DNA of 64,000 nucleotides from DAOTXS01 sp034435055 (GTDB lineage: Bacteria > Chloroflexota > Anaerolineae > UBA4142): contig DAOTXS010000087.1 in assembly GCA_034435055.1 (NCBI GenBank), positions 1 through 64,000 on the forward strand, in the 5' to 3' direction. The position numbers and the translations under genes were made by a program. This document shows, one piece after another, positions 7,857 to 15,921 of this stretch (its first letter is position 1; every line of letters begins with the position of its first letter). The notes below the pieces were generated by a model. It saw only the letters and a program-made list of their open reading frames with translations, ran no database searches and was not told where the DNA came from.

Positions 7857-8906
7857 ATGACCAAAGAACTTTGGAAAGGCAATGAAGCCATCGCCGAAGC
7901 CGCGATTCGGGCTGGCGTTGAATCGTACTTTGGCTACCCCATCACCCCGCAAACCGAACTCTTGGAATACCTCTCGCGCAAGTTGCCGGAAATGGGACGC
8001 GCGTTCGTCCAGGCGGAAAGCGAAGTTGCCGCGATCAATATGGTGTACGGCGCGGCGAGCGCCGGCGCGCGCGCGATGACTTCGTCCTCCAGTCCCGGCA
8101 TTTCGTTGATGCAAGAAGGTTTGTCGTACATCGCCGGTTCCGAAGTGCCGATGGTGCTCGTCGATATTATGCGCGGCGGTCCCGGCTTGGGCAACATCGC
8201 GCCGTCGCAAGGCGATTATTTTCAACTGACCAAAGGCGGCGGTCACGGCGATTATCGACCCATCGTGCTGGCGCCGGCATCGGTGCAAGAAGCCGCCGAT
8301 CTCACGTACGGCGCGTTCGACCTCGCGGAAAAATATCGGCACATTGTCATCATCGCCGCGGACGGGAACATTGGTCAAATGATGGAGCCGATTGAATTGC
8401 CGCCGCCGCGCAAAATCGAAAAACGGGATCGCGGCTGGGAATTGACCGGCGCCGCCGGGCGCGCCCGCCGCTATATCTCGTCGATTTATTTGCAGCCGGA
8501 AAAATTGCACAAGTTCAACGTGCATCTGCAAGAGAAACAACGCGAAATCGAAAAGCACGAAGTGCGTTTTGCGGAATACATGCTCGACGATGCGGAGTAC
8601 GCGGTGGTTGCGTTTGGTTCGTCGGCGCGCGCCTCGCAAACGGCGGTCAAGTGGGCGCGTGCCAAAGGGATCCGTGTGGGTTTGTTCCGCCCGATCAGTT
8701 TGTATCCATTTCCGTACGCACGGATCGCGCAAATTGCGGAACGCGTCAAAGCGATGCTCGTCGTCGAGATGAGTTCCGGGCAAATGATCGAAGATGTGCG
8801 GTTGGGTGTGCTGGGACAAGTGCCGATAAAATTTTACGGCGTGATGGGCGGACTCGTCCCGTTCCCGGACGATGTTCTGCCGGAGATCGAGAAATTGATT
8901 TCGTAG
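7857..8906 (+). CDS. 2-oxoacid:ferredoxin oxidoreductase alpha subunit
   Basis: 350 residues. The pyrimidine-binding domain of the enzyme that oxidatively decarboxylates 2-oxoacids (2-oxoglutarate, or branched-chain 2-oxoacids) to acyl-CoA while reducing ferredoxin. Hallmarks are KGNEAIAEAAIRAG at the N-terminus, YPITPQTELLEYL, and a C-terminal transketolase-like domain (about 255-345). I chose the ATG at 7857 because GGAG lies 6 bases before it and family members begin just ahead of the KGNEA motif; an ATG at 7839 is the alternative. Operon order is delta, alpha, beta, gamma, the Kor/Vor arrangement. Which 2-oxoacid is used cannot be decided by eye. Confidence 0.85.
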   Translation: MTKELWKGNEAIAEAAIRAGVESYFGYPITPQTELLEYLSRKLPEMGRAFVQAESEVAAINMVYGAASAGARAMTSSSSPGISLMQEGLSYIAGSEVPMVLVDIMRGGPGLGNIAPSQGDYFQLTKGGGHGDYRPIVLAPASVQEAADLTYGAFDLAEKYRHIVIIAADGNIGQMMEPIELPPPRKIEKRDRGWELTGAAGRARRYISSIYLQPEKLHKFNVHLQEKQREIEKHEVRFAEYMLDDAEYAVVAFGSSARASQTAVKWARAKGIRVGLFRPISLYPFPYARIAQIAERVKAMLVVEMSSGQMIEDVRLGVLGQVPIKFYGVMGGLVPFPDDVLPEIEKLIS

Positions 8907-8962
8907 AGGTAACCCGGTGTGGTTACCCCCGGCGACCACATTAGGGTTGCCCCTACAAGAGG
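8905..8962. repeat. Hairpin repeat between alpha and beta subunit genes
   Basis: GGTAACCCGGTGTGGT is followed by ACCACATTAGGGTTGCC, which pairs with it with a few mismatches. It is transcribed within the operon and could stabilise or process the mRNA between the two cistrons. Confidence 0.5.
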
Positions 8963-8967
8963 AAACT

Positions 8968-9744
8968 ATGATCAACGAACATATGCAAACCGTTTTTGAA
9001 TATCCGGATTCTTTAACCGATGTTTCGACACATTATTGTCCGGGTTGCACGCACGGTGTCATCCATCGCTTGATTGCCGAAGTGATCGACGAGTTGGGCG
9101 TCCGCGAAAAAACGATTGGCGTTGCGCCGGTCGGTTGCTCGGTTTTTATCTACAATTATTTTGACACCGATTTTGCGGAAGCGGCGCACGGACGCGCGCC
9201 GGCAATGGCGACCGGCATCAAGCGTTCGTTGCCTGACCGCGTAGTGTTCACGTATCAAGGCGACGGCGATCTTGCGGCGATTGGTACGGCGGAGATTATG
9301 CACGCGGCGGCGCGCGGCGAAAATATCACCGTGATCTTTGTGAACAATGCCATCTACGGAATGACCGGTGGTCAAATGGCGCCGACGACGTTGCCGGGAA
9401 TGAAAACCACCTCATCGCCGATGGGACGCGATGTGGAATTGCAAGGATTTCCCATCAAGATGTCGGAGATTCTGGCGCAAATGACCGGCGCGACGTACGT
9501 GGTGCGGCGTTCAGTGCACGACCCGGGCAACATCAACAAAACCAAGAAAGCGATCAAGAACGCGTTCAACGTCCAGTTGAATCAAGCCGGTTTTGCGATG
9601 GTCGAGATTCTGTCATCGTGTCCGACGAATTGGAACGTAACGCCGGCGGACGCGCTCAAGTTTGTGAAAGAGCAGATGATTCCGTACTATCCGTTGGGCG
9701 ATTACAAGGTGGCGGATGCGGTCAAGAATTTCATCACGGCATAG
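8968..9744 (+). CDS. 2-oxoacid:ferredoxin oxidoreductase beta subunit (TPP-binding)
   Basis: 258 residues from the ATG at 8968 (RBS AGAGGAAACT). It carries the thiamine-pyrophosphate half of the enzyme. CPGCTHGV near the N-terminus includes the cluster/TPP-site cysteines, GCSVFIYNYF follows, and GDGDLAAIG plus NNAIYGMTGGQ form the TPP-Mg binding motif. The stretch MAPTTLPGMKTTSSP is typical of the VorA/KorB branch. It pairs with the upstream alpha subunit, and the gamma subunit follows 8 bases later. Confidence 0.87.
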   Translation: MINEHMQTVFEYPDSLTDVSTHYCPGCTHGVIHRLIAEVIDELGVREKTIGVAPVGCSVFIYNYFDTDFAEAAHGRAPAMATGIKRSLPDRVVFTYQGDGDLAAIGTAEIMHAAARGENITVIFVNNAIYGMTGGQMAPTTLPGMKTTSSPMGRDVELQGFPIKMSEILAQMTGATYVVRRSVHDPGNINKTKKAIKNAFNVQLNQAGFAMVEILSSCPTNWNVTPADALKFVKEQMIPYYPLGDYKVADAVKNFITA

Positions 9745-9752
9745 AGGCAACG

Positions 9753-10307
9753 ATGCTTGAAGAAATCATCATTTCTGGGTTTGGTGGACAAGGCGCGTTG
9801 TTCGCCGGGCAGTTGCTGGCGTACGGCGCGCTGGAAGAGGGTCGCCACGTTACGTGGATTCCATCGTACGGGCCCGAAATGCGCGGCGGCACGGCGAATT
9901 GCACGGTGATTATTTCCGATGACGAAATTGGTTCGCCGCTCGTGCGCTACCCGTCGGCGGCGATTGTGATGAATCCGCCGTCGTTTGAGCGTTTCGAGCC
10001 GTTGATGAAAAAGAACGGCGTGTTGATCGTCAACACATCGCTCGTACAAAGCGAATCGAAACGAATCGACATTCGCGTGATTTCGATTCCGGCAAATGAG
10101 ATCGCGTTGGAATTAGGCGCGCCGCAGTTGGCGAACGTCGTGTTGGTCGGCGCGTTGTTGCAGGCAACCAGCGTTCTCAAATTCGAGACACTGGACAAGG
10201 TGTTGGAAGAACATATCAGCGCGCGTCATCGCGATAAAATTCCGGCGAACAAGTTAGCATTGCGGCGCGGCGCGGAGCTGGCGGAACAAATGCTGGTGCG
10301 CGCATAA
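9753..10307 (+). CDS. 2-oxoacid:ferredoxin oxidoreductase gamma subunit
   Basis: 184 residues from the ATG at 9753, 8 bases after the beta-subunit stop (RBS GAGGCAACG). It begins MLEEIIISGFGGQGALFAGQ, the GFGGQG motif that defines the gamma subunit. The middle stretch EMRGGTANCTVIIS is also diagnostic. It is the last gene of the four-gene operon, ended by the hairpin at 10321-10354. Confidence 0.87.
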   Translation: MLEEIIISGFGGQGALFAGQLLAYGALEEGRHVTWIPSYGPEMRGGTANCTVIISDDEIGSPLVRYPSAAIVMNPPSFERFEPLMKKNGVLIVNTSLVQSESKRIDIRVISIPANEIALELGAPQLANVVLVGALLQATSVLKFETLDKVLEEHISARHRDKIPANKLALRRGAELAEQMLVRA

Positions 10308-10320
10308 ATTCATTGTCGAT

Positions 10321-10355
10321 AAAAAATCCCGCTTGATGCCAAGCGGGATTTTTTT
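10321..10355. terminator. Bidirectional intrinsic terminator
   Basis: A perfect 14-bp stem, AAAAAATCCCGCTT and its inverse, around the loop GATGCC, with A and T tracts on both sides. It sits between the ferredoxin oxidoreductase operon (plus) and the GTPase operon (minus) and should end both. Confidence 0.93.
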
Positions 10356-10367
10356 GGCTACTGCAAA

Positions 10368-10751
10368 TTAACTGCCCCACGATTTTTGAATCTCGTGTAC
10401 GGCGCGCGACATCAACCGGCGATAACTTTGTTGCGGCGGCGCCAGCACGGTCAGCACAAACGGATGGTCGGCGGCGTCAAAGTACCGGCAGATCAAGCGC
10501 GATTTATCGTTGACGTAGATGGCGACCTCGTCCACTTGCGCGAGCCCCAAGCGCGTTTGTGTTTGGCTGATGAAATCCTTGACCAGCGTGACCATCGCCG
10601 CAATGGTATCCGAATCGTACGGCGAAGGCGAGGGGGCGGCGGCAACCGGCAAGCCATCGTTGCTGGCAAGCACGGCGGCGGTGAAATTGCCGTCCCGATT
10701 CATCTGGGCGAGAATTTGTTCAAAATCGATGGGCGAAGTTTGTGCCTTCAT
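10368..10751 (-). CDS. Roadblock/LC7 domain protein
   Basis: 127 residues. One roadblock/LC7 fold (about 10-105): a helix, FTAAVLASNDGLPVAA, a long helix, then strands VDEVAIYVNDKSRLICRYF and FVLTVLAPP. Roadblock proteins form homo- or heterodimers that bind Ras-like GTPases or act as scaffolds. It is the last gene of the minus-strand operon, separated by 14 bases from another roadblock gene and followed by a strong terminator. RBS AAAGGACGAT. Its partner is likely one of the two GTPases in the same operon (inference from context). Confidence 0.8.
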   Translation of the reverse strand: MKAQTSPIDFEQILAQMNRDGNFTAAVLASNDGLPVAAAPSPSPYDSDTIAAMVTLVKDFISQTQTRLGLAQVDEVAIYVNDKSRLICRYFDAADHPFVLTVLAPPQQSYRRLMSRAVHEIQKSWGS

Positions 10752-10765
10752 ATCGTCCTTTGCTG

Positions 10766-11143
10766 TTACGCCATCGCTTGGCGAACCGATTCGGCGGCGC
10801 GTTCCATTTGCAAAAATACCAATCCCAGTTTGGCGTCTTTCCGCGCGACGACGCTGAGCACGGCGTCGGGACCGGCACCCATAATGATCGTCGTCCCGTT
10901 TTCACCTTCGACAAAGACGCGTTTGAGTTTGCTCTGTTCAAATTCGATAGTCGTTTGTTCCCCGAGCGCGAGCATTGCTGCCGCCATTGCGGCGACGCGG
11001 CGTTCTTCCACGCTGTGTGGTAGTTCGGAAGCGATCGCAAAACCATCCACGCTGATGACACCGGCGCCTAATACGCCGGGGGTCGATGCTTGCAGATTGC
11101 GCAAGAGGTCTTGTAAGGTGCTGGTTAAATCTTTTTCCGTCAT
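10766..11143 (-). CDS. Roadblock/LC7 domain protein
   Basis: 125 residues from the ATG at 11143 (RBS AGGGAG); an upstream ATG at 11185 lacks one. A canonical bacterial roadblock domain: TSTLQDLLRNLQASTPGVLG, AGVISVDGFAIASELP, a long helix AAMAAAMLALGEQTT, and strands LKRVFVEGENGTTIIMGAG and AVLSVVARKDAKLGLVFLQM. It resembles the stand-alone roadblock proteins usually found beside small GTPases. It lies between mglA and another roadblock gene. It might form a heterodimer with either neighbour. Confidence 0.85.
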   Translation of the reverse strand: MTEKDLTSTLQDLLRNLQASTPGVLGAGVISVDGFAIASELPHSVEERRVAAMAAAMLALGEQTTIEFEQSKLKRVFVEGENGTTIIMGAGPDAVLSVVARKDAKLGLVFLQMERAAESVRQAMA

Positions 11144-11193
11144 ACTTATTTCTCCCTGTCGCGTTGCATTCTGTGTCCTGCCCACGTGAAAAG

Positions 11194-11778
11194 TTAAAGG
11201 TGTTTCTGCGCCTCACGCATCACTTCTTTGATTGCCGGTCGCAAGGTTTCAAAAACGCCGATGCCTTGAGTTGCCACGGCTTCGATTTGGGTATGCCCAT
11301 TAAGTGTCAGCGTGTGACGCAAATTATCGATCGGCAGTGCGTTGGTCAAGTCGCGTTTGTTGTATTGAATGATGATCGGAAACTGGTTGGGTTCTTGTCC
11401 AAACTCGCGCAAATTGTCTTGTAAATTGCGCCACGCTTCCAAGTTGGCGTCCAGCCGATTCGGTTGTGAATCGACGACGAAGACGACGCCATCCGCGCCT
11501 TGCAAAACCAATTTGCGGCTGGACAAGTAATACACTTGACCGGGCACAGTGTATAAACTGAATTTCGGTTTGAGTCCTTTGATCTCGCCCAACTGAATTT
11601 CGAGAAAATCGAAAAAGATCGTGCGGTCTTCACGCGTTTTGAGCGAGACGAGTTCGCTGCGCGCGCTGGGATTGATCGTGGCGTGAATGTATTCCAGGTT
11701 TGTCGTCTTGCCGCACAACGACGCGCCATAGTACACGATTTTCAATTTGATCTCGCGCATTTTCCAATTGATGAACAT
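11194..11778 (-). CDS. mglA: MglA-type Ras-like GTPase
   Basis: 194 residues, matching Myxococcus MglA along its length by memory of that protein: INWKMREIKLKIVYYG, the P-loop GASLCGKTTNLEYIH, TIFFDFLEIQLGEIKG, YTVPGQVYY (the MglA form of the DTAGQ switch II), VDSQ, and the specificity loop QYNKRDL. It is a polarity GTPase that in known systems switches between GTP and GDP at cell poles to control gliding and type IV pili. The roadblock protein MglB, its GAP in Myxococcus, is encoded 19 bases upstream. RBS AGGA. There is no C-terminal lipid signal. Confidence 0.92.
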   Translation of the reverse strand: MFINWKMREIKLKIVYYGASLCGKTTNLEYIHATINPSARSELVSLKTREDRTIFFDFLEIQLGEIKGLKPKFSLYTVPGQVYYLSSRKLVLQGADGVVFVVDSQPNRLDANLEAWRNLQDNLREFGQEPNQFPIIIQYNKRDLTNALPIDNLRHTLTLNGHTQIEAVATQGIGVFETLRPAIKEVMREAQKHL

Positions 11779-11797
11779 TTTCTATCCTGAAAGGACG

Positions 11798-12316
11798 CTA
11801 GCGATCGATGGTAAATTTGCCGACGGGTTTTTCCGACAGGATGTCATCGATAGCGCTGTCCAACGCCGTGCTAAAGCCGGCTTCCATCATCGATTCGGTT
11901 TGGCGGATCACGTGTTCGTATTCGATGATCAGTTTTTCCAATTCTTCGACCGCGCGTTTGCTGAACAAACGCACCAGACCAATCTGCACTTCGGTTTCAA
12001 AAACCACGGCGAGCAGAAAACTTTTACCCACTTGCGATAAATAGATATTACGTCGCTCGCCTTCGTGGAACATCAAACGGAATTGAGCCGGTTCACCCAT
12101 TTGCCGCGCCATTTCTGCGGTTGCCGCCATATTGCTGGCGGTCAGGGCGGCGAGTGCGACAATATCGGTGCCGCCCAGCGAACCGCGCGCGGTAATCAAT
12201 TGCCCGCTGATGTCTGTAAGAAAATCGAAGGTCGCGCGGGTTTTGGCACGCAGTTCGTCCATAATTTTTTCGATGCGTTCGACTTGGCTCTCCGGCAGAA
12301 CAATCGGTTTGGGCAT
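11798..12316 (-). CDS. mglB: MglB-type roadblock protein, GAP candidate for MglA
   Basis: 172 residues. Roadblock fold with MglB-specific signposts: LTDISGQLITARG, ALAALTASNMAATAEMA, FHEGERRNIYLSQVG, VIFE-like VVFETEVQIGLVRLFS, and the acidic C-terminal peptide SAIDDILSEKP, comparable to the tail of Myxococcus MglB. In known systems an MglB dimer binds one MglA and stimulates GTP hydrolysis. It lies directly upstream of mglA in the same operon. RBS AGGTAAATC. Confidence 0.88.
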   Translation of the reverse strand: MPKPIVLPESQVERIEKIMDELRAKTRATFDFLTDISGQLITARGSLGGTDIVALAALTASNMAATAEMARQMGEPAQFRLMFHEGERRNIYLSQVGKSFLLAVVFETEVQIGLVRLFSKRAVEELEKLIIEYEHVIRQTESMMEAGFSTALDSAIDDILSEKPVGKFTIDR

Positions 12317-12410
12317 AAGGATTTACCTCGTTGCGGTACGTCCTCCGCTGATTAGCGCTGGAGAGTGTCAAGATTGGCGGACGACGTACCGCATTATTGC
12401 TTTTGGTGAT
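12317..12410. repeat. Long hairpin between receptor and mglB genes
   Basis: TTGCGGTACGTCCTCCGC is matched on the other side by GCGGACGACGTACCGCA, about 16-17 paired bases, with further partial pairing inside. It fills the 99-bp spacer inside the operon and may be a mobile palindrome or an mRNA-processing or attenuation hairpin that sets mglBA dosage. Confidence 0.6.
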
Positions 12411-12415
12411 TTGGA

Positions 12416-13696
12416 CTACCCGGCGGTACGCCGCGCGCGCAATCGCTCAATCGCGGCTTGCAAACTAACTTGCATCCGGCTCACGGCTTCCGCCAATTCG
12501 CCAATCTCGTCTTTACGACTGACATCGATTTGGGCATCTAGCTCTCCCAAACTAATTCGGTCTGCAACTTGGGCGAGTTGATTGAGCGGGCTGGTGAACT
12601 CGCGCGCGACGAAAATAGCGGTGACGCCAATGATGAGGATTAAAAGCGCCATACCGATGGTAAATACGCGTCCCCACCGGTCGATCTCGCCGAAGAAGGT
12701 TGAGAATGGCGACATAATCACATAGCGCCACGGTTTTTGGTTTAGACTGCTGACAGCGGCAAAGTTGCGTTCCGAATTGACATCCGAGGAAGTTTCAAAC
12801 GTCTTGGCGTCGGGAGTCACCAATGCGTTGGCAACTTCGGGAATCGGCACAATTTGCACTTTTGTACTCGTCGCGTTGCCAAAACGTTTTTCTGTGACCA
12901 ATTGTTTTTCCGTTTCGGGCGCGACCGGCGCGATGGCGGTGTAGAGCAACATACTTCCTTCCATTTCGGCGCGGCGTCCTTGGCTTTGGCTGTTGGCAAG
13001 ACGGATGCCATTTTCGTCCAGCAACATACCGTATGAGCCGGCGCCTTCCGCGTCTTTATCGCGTTCCACCAGCGACCAGATGCCATCAAGATTCACACGG
13101 CTCCGAACGACTCCGATGACGTTGCCTCCGCTATCCAAAATCGGCGCGCTGAAAAAGATTGCCGGTCGATTGGTGATAACAGAGACGGATGGATCGGAAA
13201 TGTACACCTTTCCTTTCAGCGCTTCGATAAAGTAGGGGCGAAATGCCACATCGGTGTTCAGGTCCGCAACCGAAGAAGACATGATGATCTTACCGTCTGG
13301 ATTCACAATCGCTACCGATTCGTAATTCGTCTGCGAAGCCATTGCCATGAGTGCTTGCCTCGCGTTAGCTTGGGCTAGACTGTCGTCGGGGTTTTTTGCA
13401 AATCTAACAACCTCGGGTAACCAGCTGGAGGCGAGAATGTCTTCGCGTTTGTCGACCAAATATTGGTCGATGGCATAACTGGTATTGATGGCGTGGTTAA
13501 GCAAACCAGTGGTCGCCTGGCTAGTTACCGTTCTACGAAATAACTGAAAAGTTAGCCCACCGACCATTCCGAACGGAAAGATACTGAAAATGAGCAAGAG
13601 CCAAAGCAGTTTGGTGCGGATGCGCCAGTCGCGCACGTTAAGACTCAAGCCAACTCCGCTTTTGGATCCAGCGTGGGCAAGTGGTTGGGTTGTCAT
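12416..13696 (-). CDS. dCache-HAMP transmembrane receptor without output domain
   Basis: 426 residues. A short N-terminal cytoplasmic stretch, TM1 about 30-52, an extracellular double-Cache domain about 55-340 (YESVAIVNPDGKIIMSSS, GVVRSRVNLDGIWSLV, SYGMLLDENGIRLANS), TM2 about 345-368, and a HAMP domain about 370-425 (REFTSPLNQLAQVADRISLG). The protein stops after the HAMP helices: there is no methyl-accepting, kinase or cyclase output. The signal must therefore pass to a partner, most simply a roadblock, GTPase or DUF4388 protein of this operon (inference). RBS AAGGAGG. Confidence 0.85.
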   Translation of the reverse strand: MTTQPLAHAGSKSGVGLSLNVRDWRIRTKLLWLLLIFSIFPFGMVGGLTFQLFRRTVTSQATTGLLNHAINTSYAIDQYLVDKREDILASSWLPEVVRFAKNPDDSLAQANARQALMAMASQTNYESVAIVNPDGKIIMSSSVADLNTDVAFRPYFIEALKGKVYISDPSVSVITNRPAIFFSAPILDSGGNVIGVVRSRVNLDGIWSLVERDKDAEGAGSYGMLLDENGIRLANSQSQGRRAEMEGSMLLYTAIAPVAPETEKQLVTEKRFGNATSTKVQIVPIPEVANALVTPDAKTFETSSDVNSERNFAAVSSLNQKPWRYVIMSPFSTFFGEIDRWGRVFTIGMALLILIIGVTAIFVAREFTSPLNQLAQVADRISLGELDAQIDVSRKDEIGELAEAVSRMQVSLQAAIERLRARRTAG

Positions 13697-13724
13697 AGAA
13701 ACCTCCTTGGGGTTTGGAAACAGA

Positions 13725-14198
13725 TTATAGTTTTCGAATGGCTTCTAACATCGAACGCTGAAAATTCACTCGTTTGGTATTGTCTTTGATGGCTTCGCTC
13801 ACGCGCTCCACCAGATCGGCAAGTTTGTCGCGTGGAAAATTATCGGCTTTTTCGCCAAGCGCAACAATCTCATCTTCGATGACAATACTTGCCAGAGGTC
13901 CCATCGCCTTGGCGAGTTCGCGGGTTACCTCGACGAAAAAATCGGCGTCCACAGAATCGCTGGCAGGCAACACACTGCCGGGCGCGACTTCGAGAATCTT
14001 TGACTTGAACAACGCGTCGGCGATGGTCATTGCCGTAGTTTCATCCATGTTGAGATTTTTGGCGATCTCGGCGACCGAACGGACACCGTTGATCTGCGCC
14101 AACACGCGCCACGCTTCGGGTTTCAGATTGACTTCGCCGGCAAGATCGCCGGTGGACATTCGAAAAACAACTTGGGCAAGATTAGCAAGGGATCCCAT
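13725..14198 (-). CDS. Winged-helix-like plus helical domain protein
   Basis: 157 residues. Residues about 1-70 read as a small winged-helix-like unit (LKPEAWRVLAQINGVRSVAEIAKNLNM), as in PatA/DUF4388-associated proteins. Residues about 85-157 are a helical domain with the pattern RELAKAMGPLASIVIEDEIV, similar to C-terminal helical domains seen beside DUF4388 and roadblock proteins. It lacks the basic recognition helix expected of a classical DNA-binding regulator, so a protein-protein role is as likely. In the operon it lies between the receptor gene and a roadblock-like gene; RBS AGGTGG. Confidence 0.55.
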   Translation of the reverse strand: MGSLANLAQVVFRMSTGDLAGEVNLKPEAWRVLAQINGVRSVAEIAKNLNMDETTAMTIADALFKSKILEVAPGSVLPASDSVDADFFVEVTRELAKAMGPLASIVIEDEIVALGEKADNFPRDKLADLVERVSEAIKDNTKRVNFQRSMLEAIRKL

Positions 14199-14233
14199 TG
14201 TGAGCCACCTCTATCGACAATTTCCGGCTTTGC

Positions 14234-14755
14234 TTAACCGGCGTTGACGATGCCGGCTTTTTGCGCCAAGAGCCACATTGGTGCGGACATTGAATTTTGC
14301 GTCAGTGCACCAGCGCGCAAAGGCGCGGCATTTTTTAGATTCGTTTGCAATTCAGGGTCGGCTTCAAATCGGCTTGCCGACACGTTCAGCGTCATTCGCA
14401 ACAGCGAAAGCGACGTGCCGGGAGTCATCACGACGACGACAAATGCATTTCCCATTTCGCGCGCGCATACAATTTTTTGCTCAAAACGCAATTCAAAATC
14501 TTTGCCGCCGCCCCGTGCCTGGAATGCCGCGATGATGCGCGAAAGGTTTGCTCCGACTGTGTTATAAATCCCGCGATCAAAAGTGGCTGTCGAAAGCGCG
14601 CCTAACACTTTGCCGTGATTGTCGCAAATGAAAGCGGTTTGGACGCCGGGGATTTTTTCCAATTCGGTCAAGAGCGCGGCGCATTCCTCGTTCAGGTGAA
14701 TGAGGCGCACTCCGCTCCACGCAGCTGATAGTTCTTGCTTGATGAGTGTTGTCAT
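14234..14755 (-). CDS. Roadblock/LC7-like protein
   Basis: About 173 residues from the ATG at 14755 (RBS AGGA). A divergent roadblock fold: LTELEKIPGVQTAFICDNHG, KVLGALS, a helix NTVGANLSRIIAAFQ, then strands FELRFEQKIVCAREMGNAF and VVVVMTPGTSLSLLRMTLN. A helical C-terminal tail of about 50 residues follows. It is the third or fourth roadblock-type product of the operon. Partner unknown. Confidence 0.6.
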   Translation of the reverse strand: MTTLIKQELSAAWSGVRLIHLNEECAALLTELEKIPGVQTAFICDNHGKVLGALSTATFDRGIYNTVGANLSRIIAAFQARGGGKDFELRFEQKIVCAREMGNAFVVVVMTPGTSLSLLRMTLNVSASRFEADPELQTNLKNAAPLRAGALTQNSMSAPMWLLAQKAGIVNAG

Positions 14756-14766
14756 ACGCAATGTTC

Positions 14767-15780
14767 CTAGGCGTGAAATAATTCCGGCAAAGTTTCGGCA
14801 AGCCCCACTTGTTCGATTTTGCCGTTGTGCTTTTCGATGAGCGCGGCGGCGGCGGGTTCTAGTCGCTGAACAATGTCAGTGATGCCTACCTGACTTTTCA
14901 AGTTATCGACTGTAAGTTCAAGCACGCGACTGAGCCCCTCGTTGAATGCGGCGACGGTTGCCTGCCCGTCGAATTTAATGTGTCCGTCTTTGTATTCAAA
15001 TTCGGCGGCGAAAGGATCGAGAAAATCGTACGCCGTGGCGCAATCGATGCAGGTGCGTTTGAACGTGGTGAGAAAGAGGCCGGCTTTGGATGCGCCATCG
15101 ACAGTTTTTTCCATCGTTTGCAGAACATCTTGCCAGAACGTCAACATACCTTGGCGCGCAAAACTGTCGACCAAGTTCAGCTGGTTGCCATAGACGGCGG
15201 CAAGGTCGGCGCGATAAACTGTAAACGTCGATGGTTCGGTGGCCGCGGCTTGGATGATTTGTTCCATCACTTTGCCGGAGAGAAGATTGCCGCGATTGTT
15301 AAACGCGCTGTCTAGCACAATTCCCTCGCGCATATAAATCGTGCCGGCGTTCTGGCTCTTGAGCATCTTGACTTGGATATAGCCGGTTAATTTTTCGCCC
15401 TGCATTTTGGCAACTAACTTGTCCAACGTCGTCAAATCGTTGCTTAAATCCTTGTACAGCGGTTCGCAGTTGAAAAGGTTCGCGAGTAACTGGGTCATTT
15501 CTGGCGCGAGGCGATAAACACTAATCGCGCCATCCTTCTCACGTCCTTTGGCGGCAACGCTTTCGGCGGCGGAAGGTCCAAACCGGCATTGTCCCTTGCT
15601 CTCTTCGATGGCGTTTAACAGATTGCCAGTATCCATCAGCAAAATGCCTTCGTACTCCCAGCCGGTCAACTGCACATAGCCGGTGAACTGGATGCTTTTT
15701 AACTCGGACATCATCGCGTCGAGTTGGGTGAAGGAAGTGTTGAGATTTTCGTAAACGGCTTGTCCTTTTGGAAAAAGCAT
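14767..15780 (-). CDS. Tandem DUF4388/DUF2226-like protein
   Basis: 337 residues. Two copies of a similar unit are visible: about 12-60 (FTQLDAMMSELKSIQFTGYV, followed by LLMDTGNLLNA) and about 105-155 (LTTLDKLVAKMQGEKLTGYI, followed by IYMREGIVLDS). The alternation of helix, FTGYVxV strand, and GxxLxA strand is the layout of PATAN/DUF4388-type domains that sit beside GTPase and roadblock systems. The C-terminal third (about 230-330) is a separate alpha/beta domain with two close cysteines (CIDCATAYDFLDPF), possibly metal- or disulfide-related. Function unknown. RBS GGAGATC. Confidence 0.55.
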   Translation of the reverse strand: MLFPKGQAVYENLNTSFTQLDAMMSELKSIQFTGYVQLTGWEYEGILLMDTGNLLNAIEESKGQCRFGPSAAESVAAKGREKDGAISVYRLAPEMTQLLANLFNCEPLYKDLSNDLTTLDKLVAKMQGEKLTGYIQVKMLKSQNAGTIYMREGIVLDSAFNNRGNLLSGKVMEQIIQAAATEPSTFTVYRADLAAVYGNQLNLVDSFARQGMLTFWQDVLQTMEKTVDGASKAGLFLTTFKRTCIDCATAYDFLDPFAAEFEYKDGHIKFDGQATVAAFNEGLSRVLELTVDNLKSQVGITDIVQRLEPAAAALIEKHNGKIEQVGLAETLPELFHA

Positions 15781-15804
15781 AATGATCTCCGTGCAAAATT
15801 ATTT

Positions 15805-15921
15805 ACTGACGTTACGCAATTTCACCGCTGAGATCGCAAAGTTCGCAGAGAAAAATCCTGAAAAATCTCAGCGGTCTCCGTGTGCTTTGCGGTAAAACAA
15901 TTCGGTTTGCGTAAGGTGAGT
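15805..15921. mobile_element. 117-bp MITE (family 1), copy 1
   Basis: Terminal inverted repeats ACTGACGTTACGCAA and ACTCACCTTACGCAA (13/15), exact 5-bp flanking duplication TATTT, and an internal inverted pair near GCTGAGA/TCTCAGC. It is inverted relative to the copies at 29438 and 35234 and has exactly the same length. It lies in the mgl operon directly after the stop codon of the DUF4388 gene; the TAA stop is regenerated by the element end plus the duplication. Confidence 0.88.

Noticed and set aside
7812..8975. Long open frame (about 387 codons) antisense to the alpha-subunit gene
   Set aside because: It mirrors a strongly supported gene with GC-rich codons, has no recognisable domain, and its composition (many His and Arg) is typical of antisense shadow frames.
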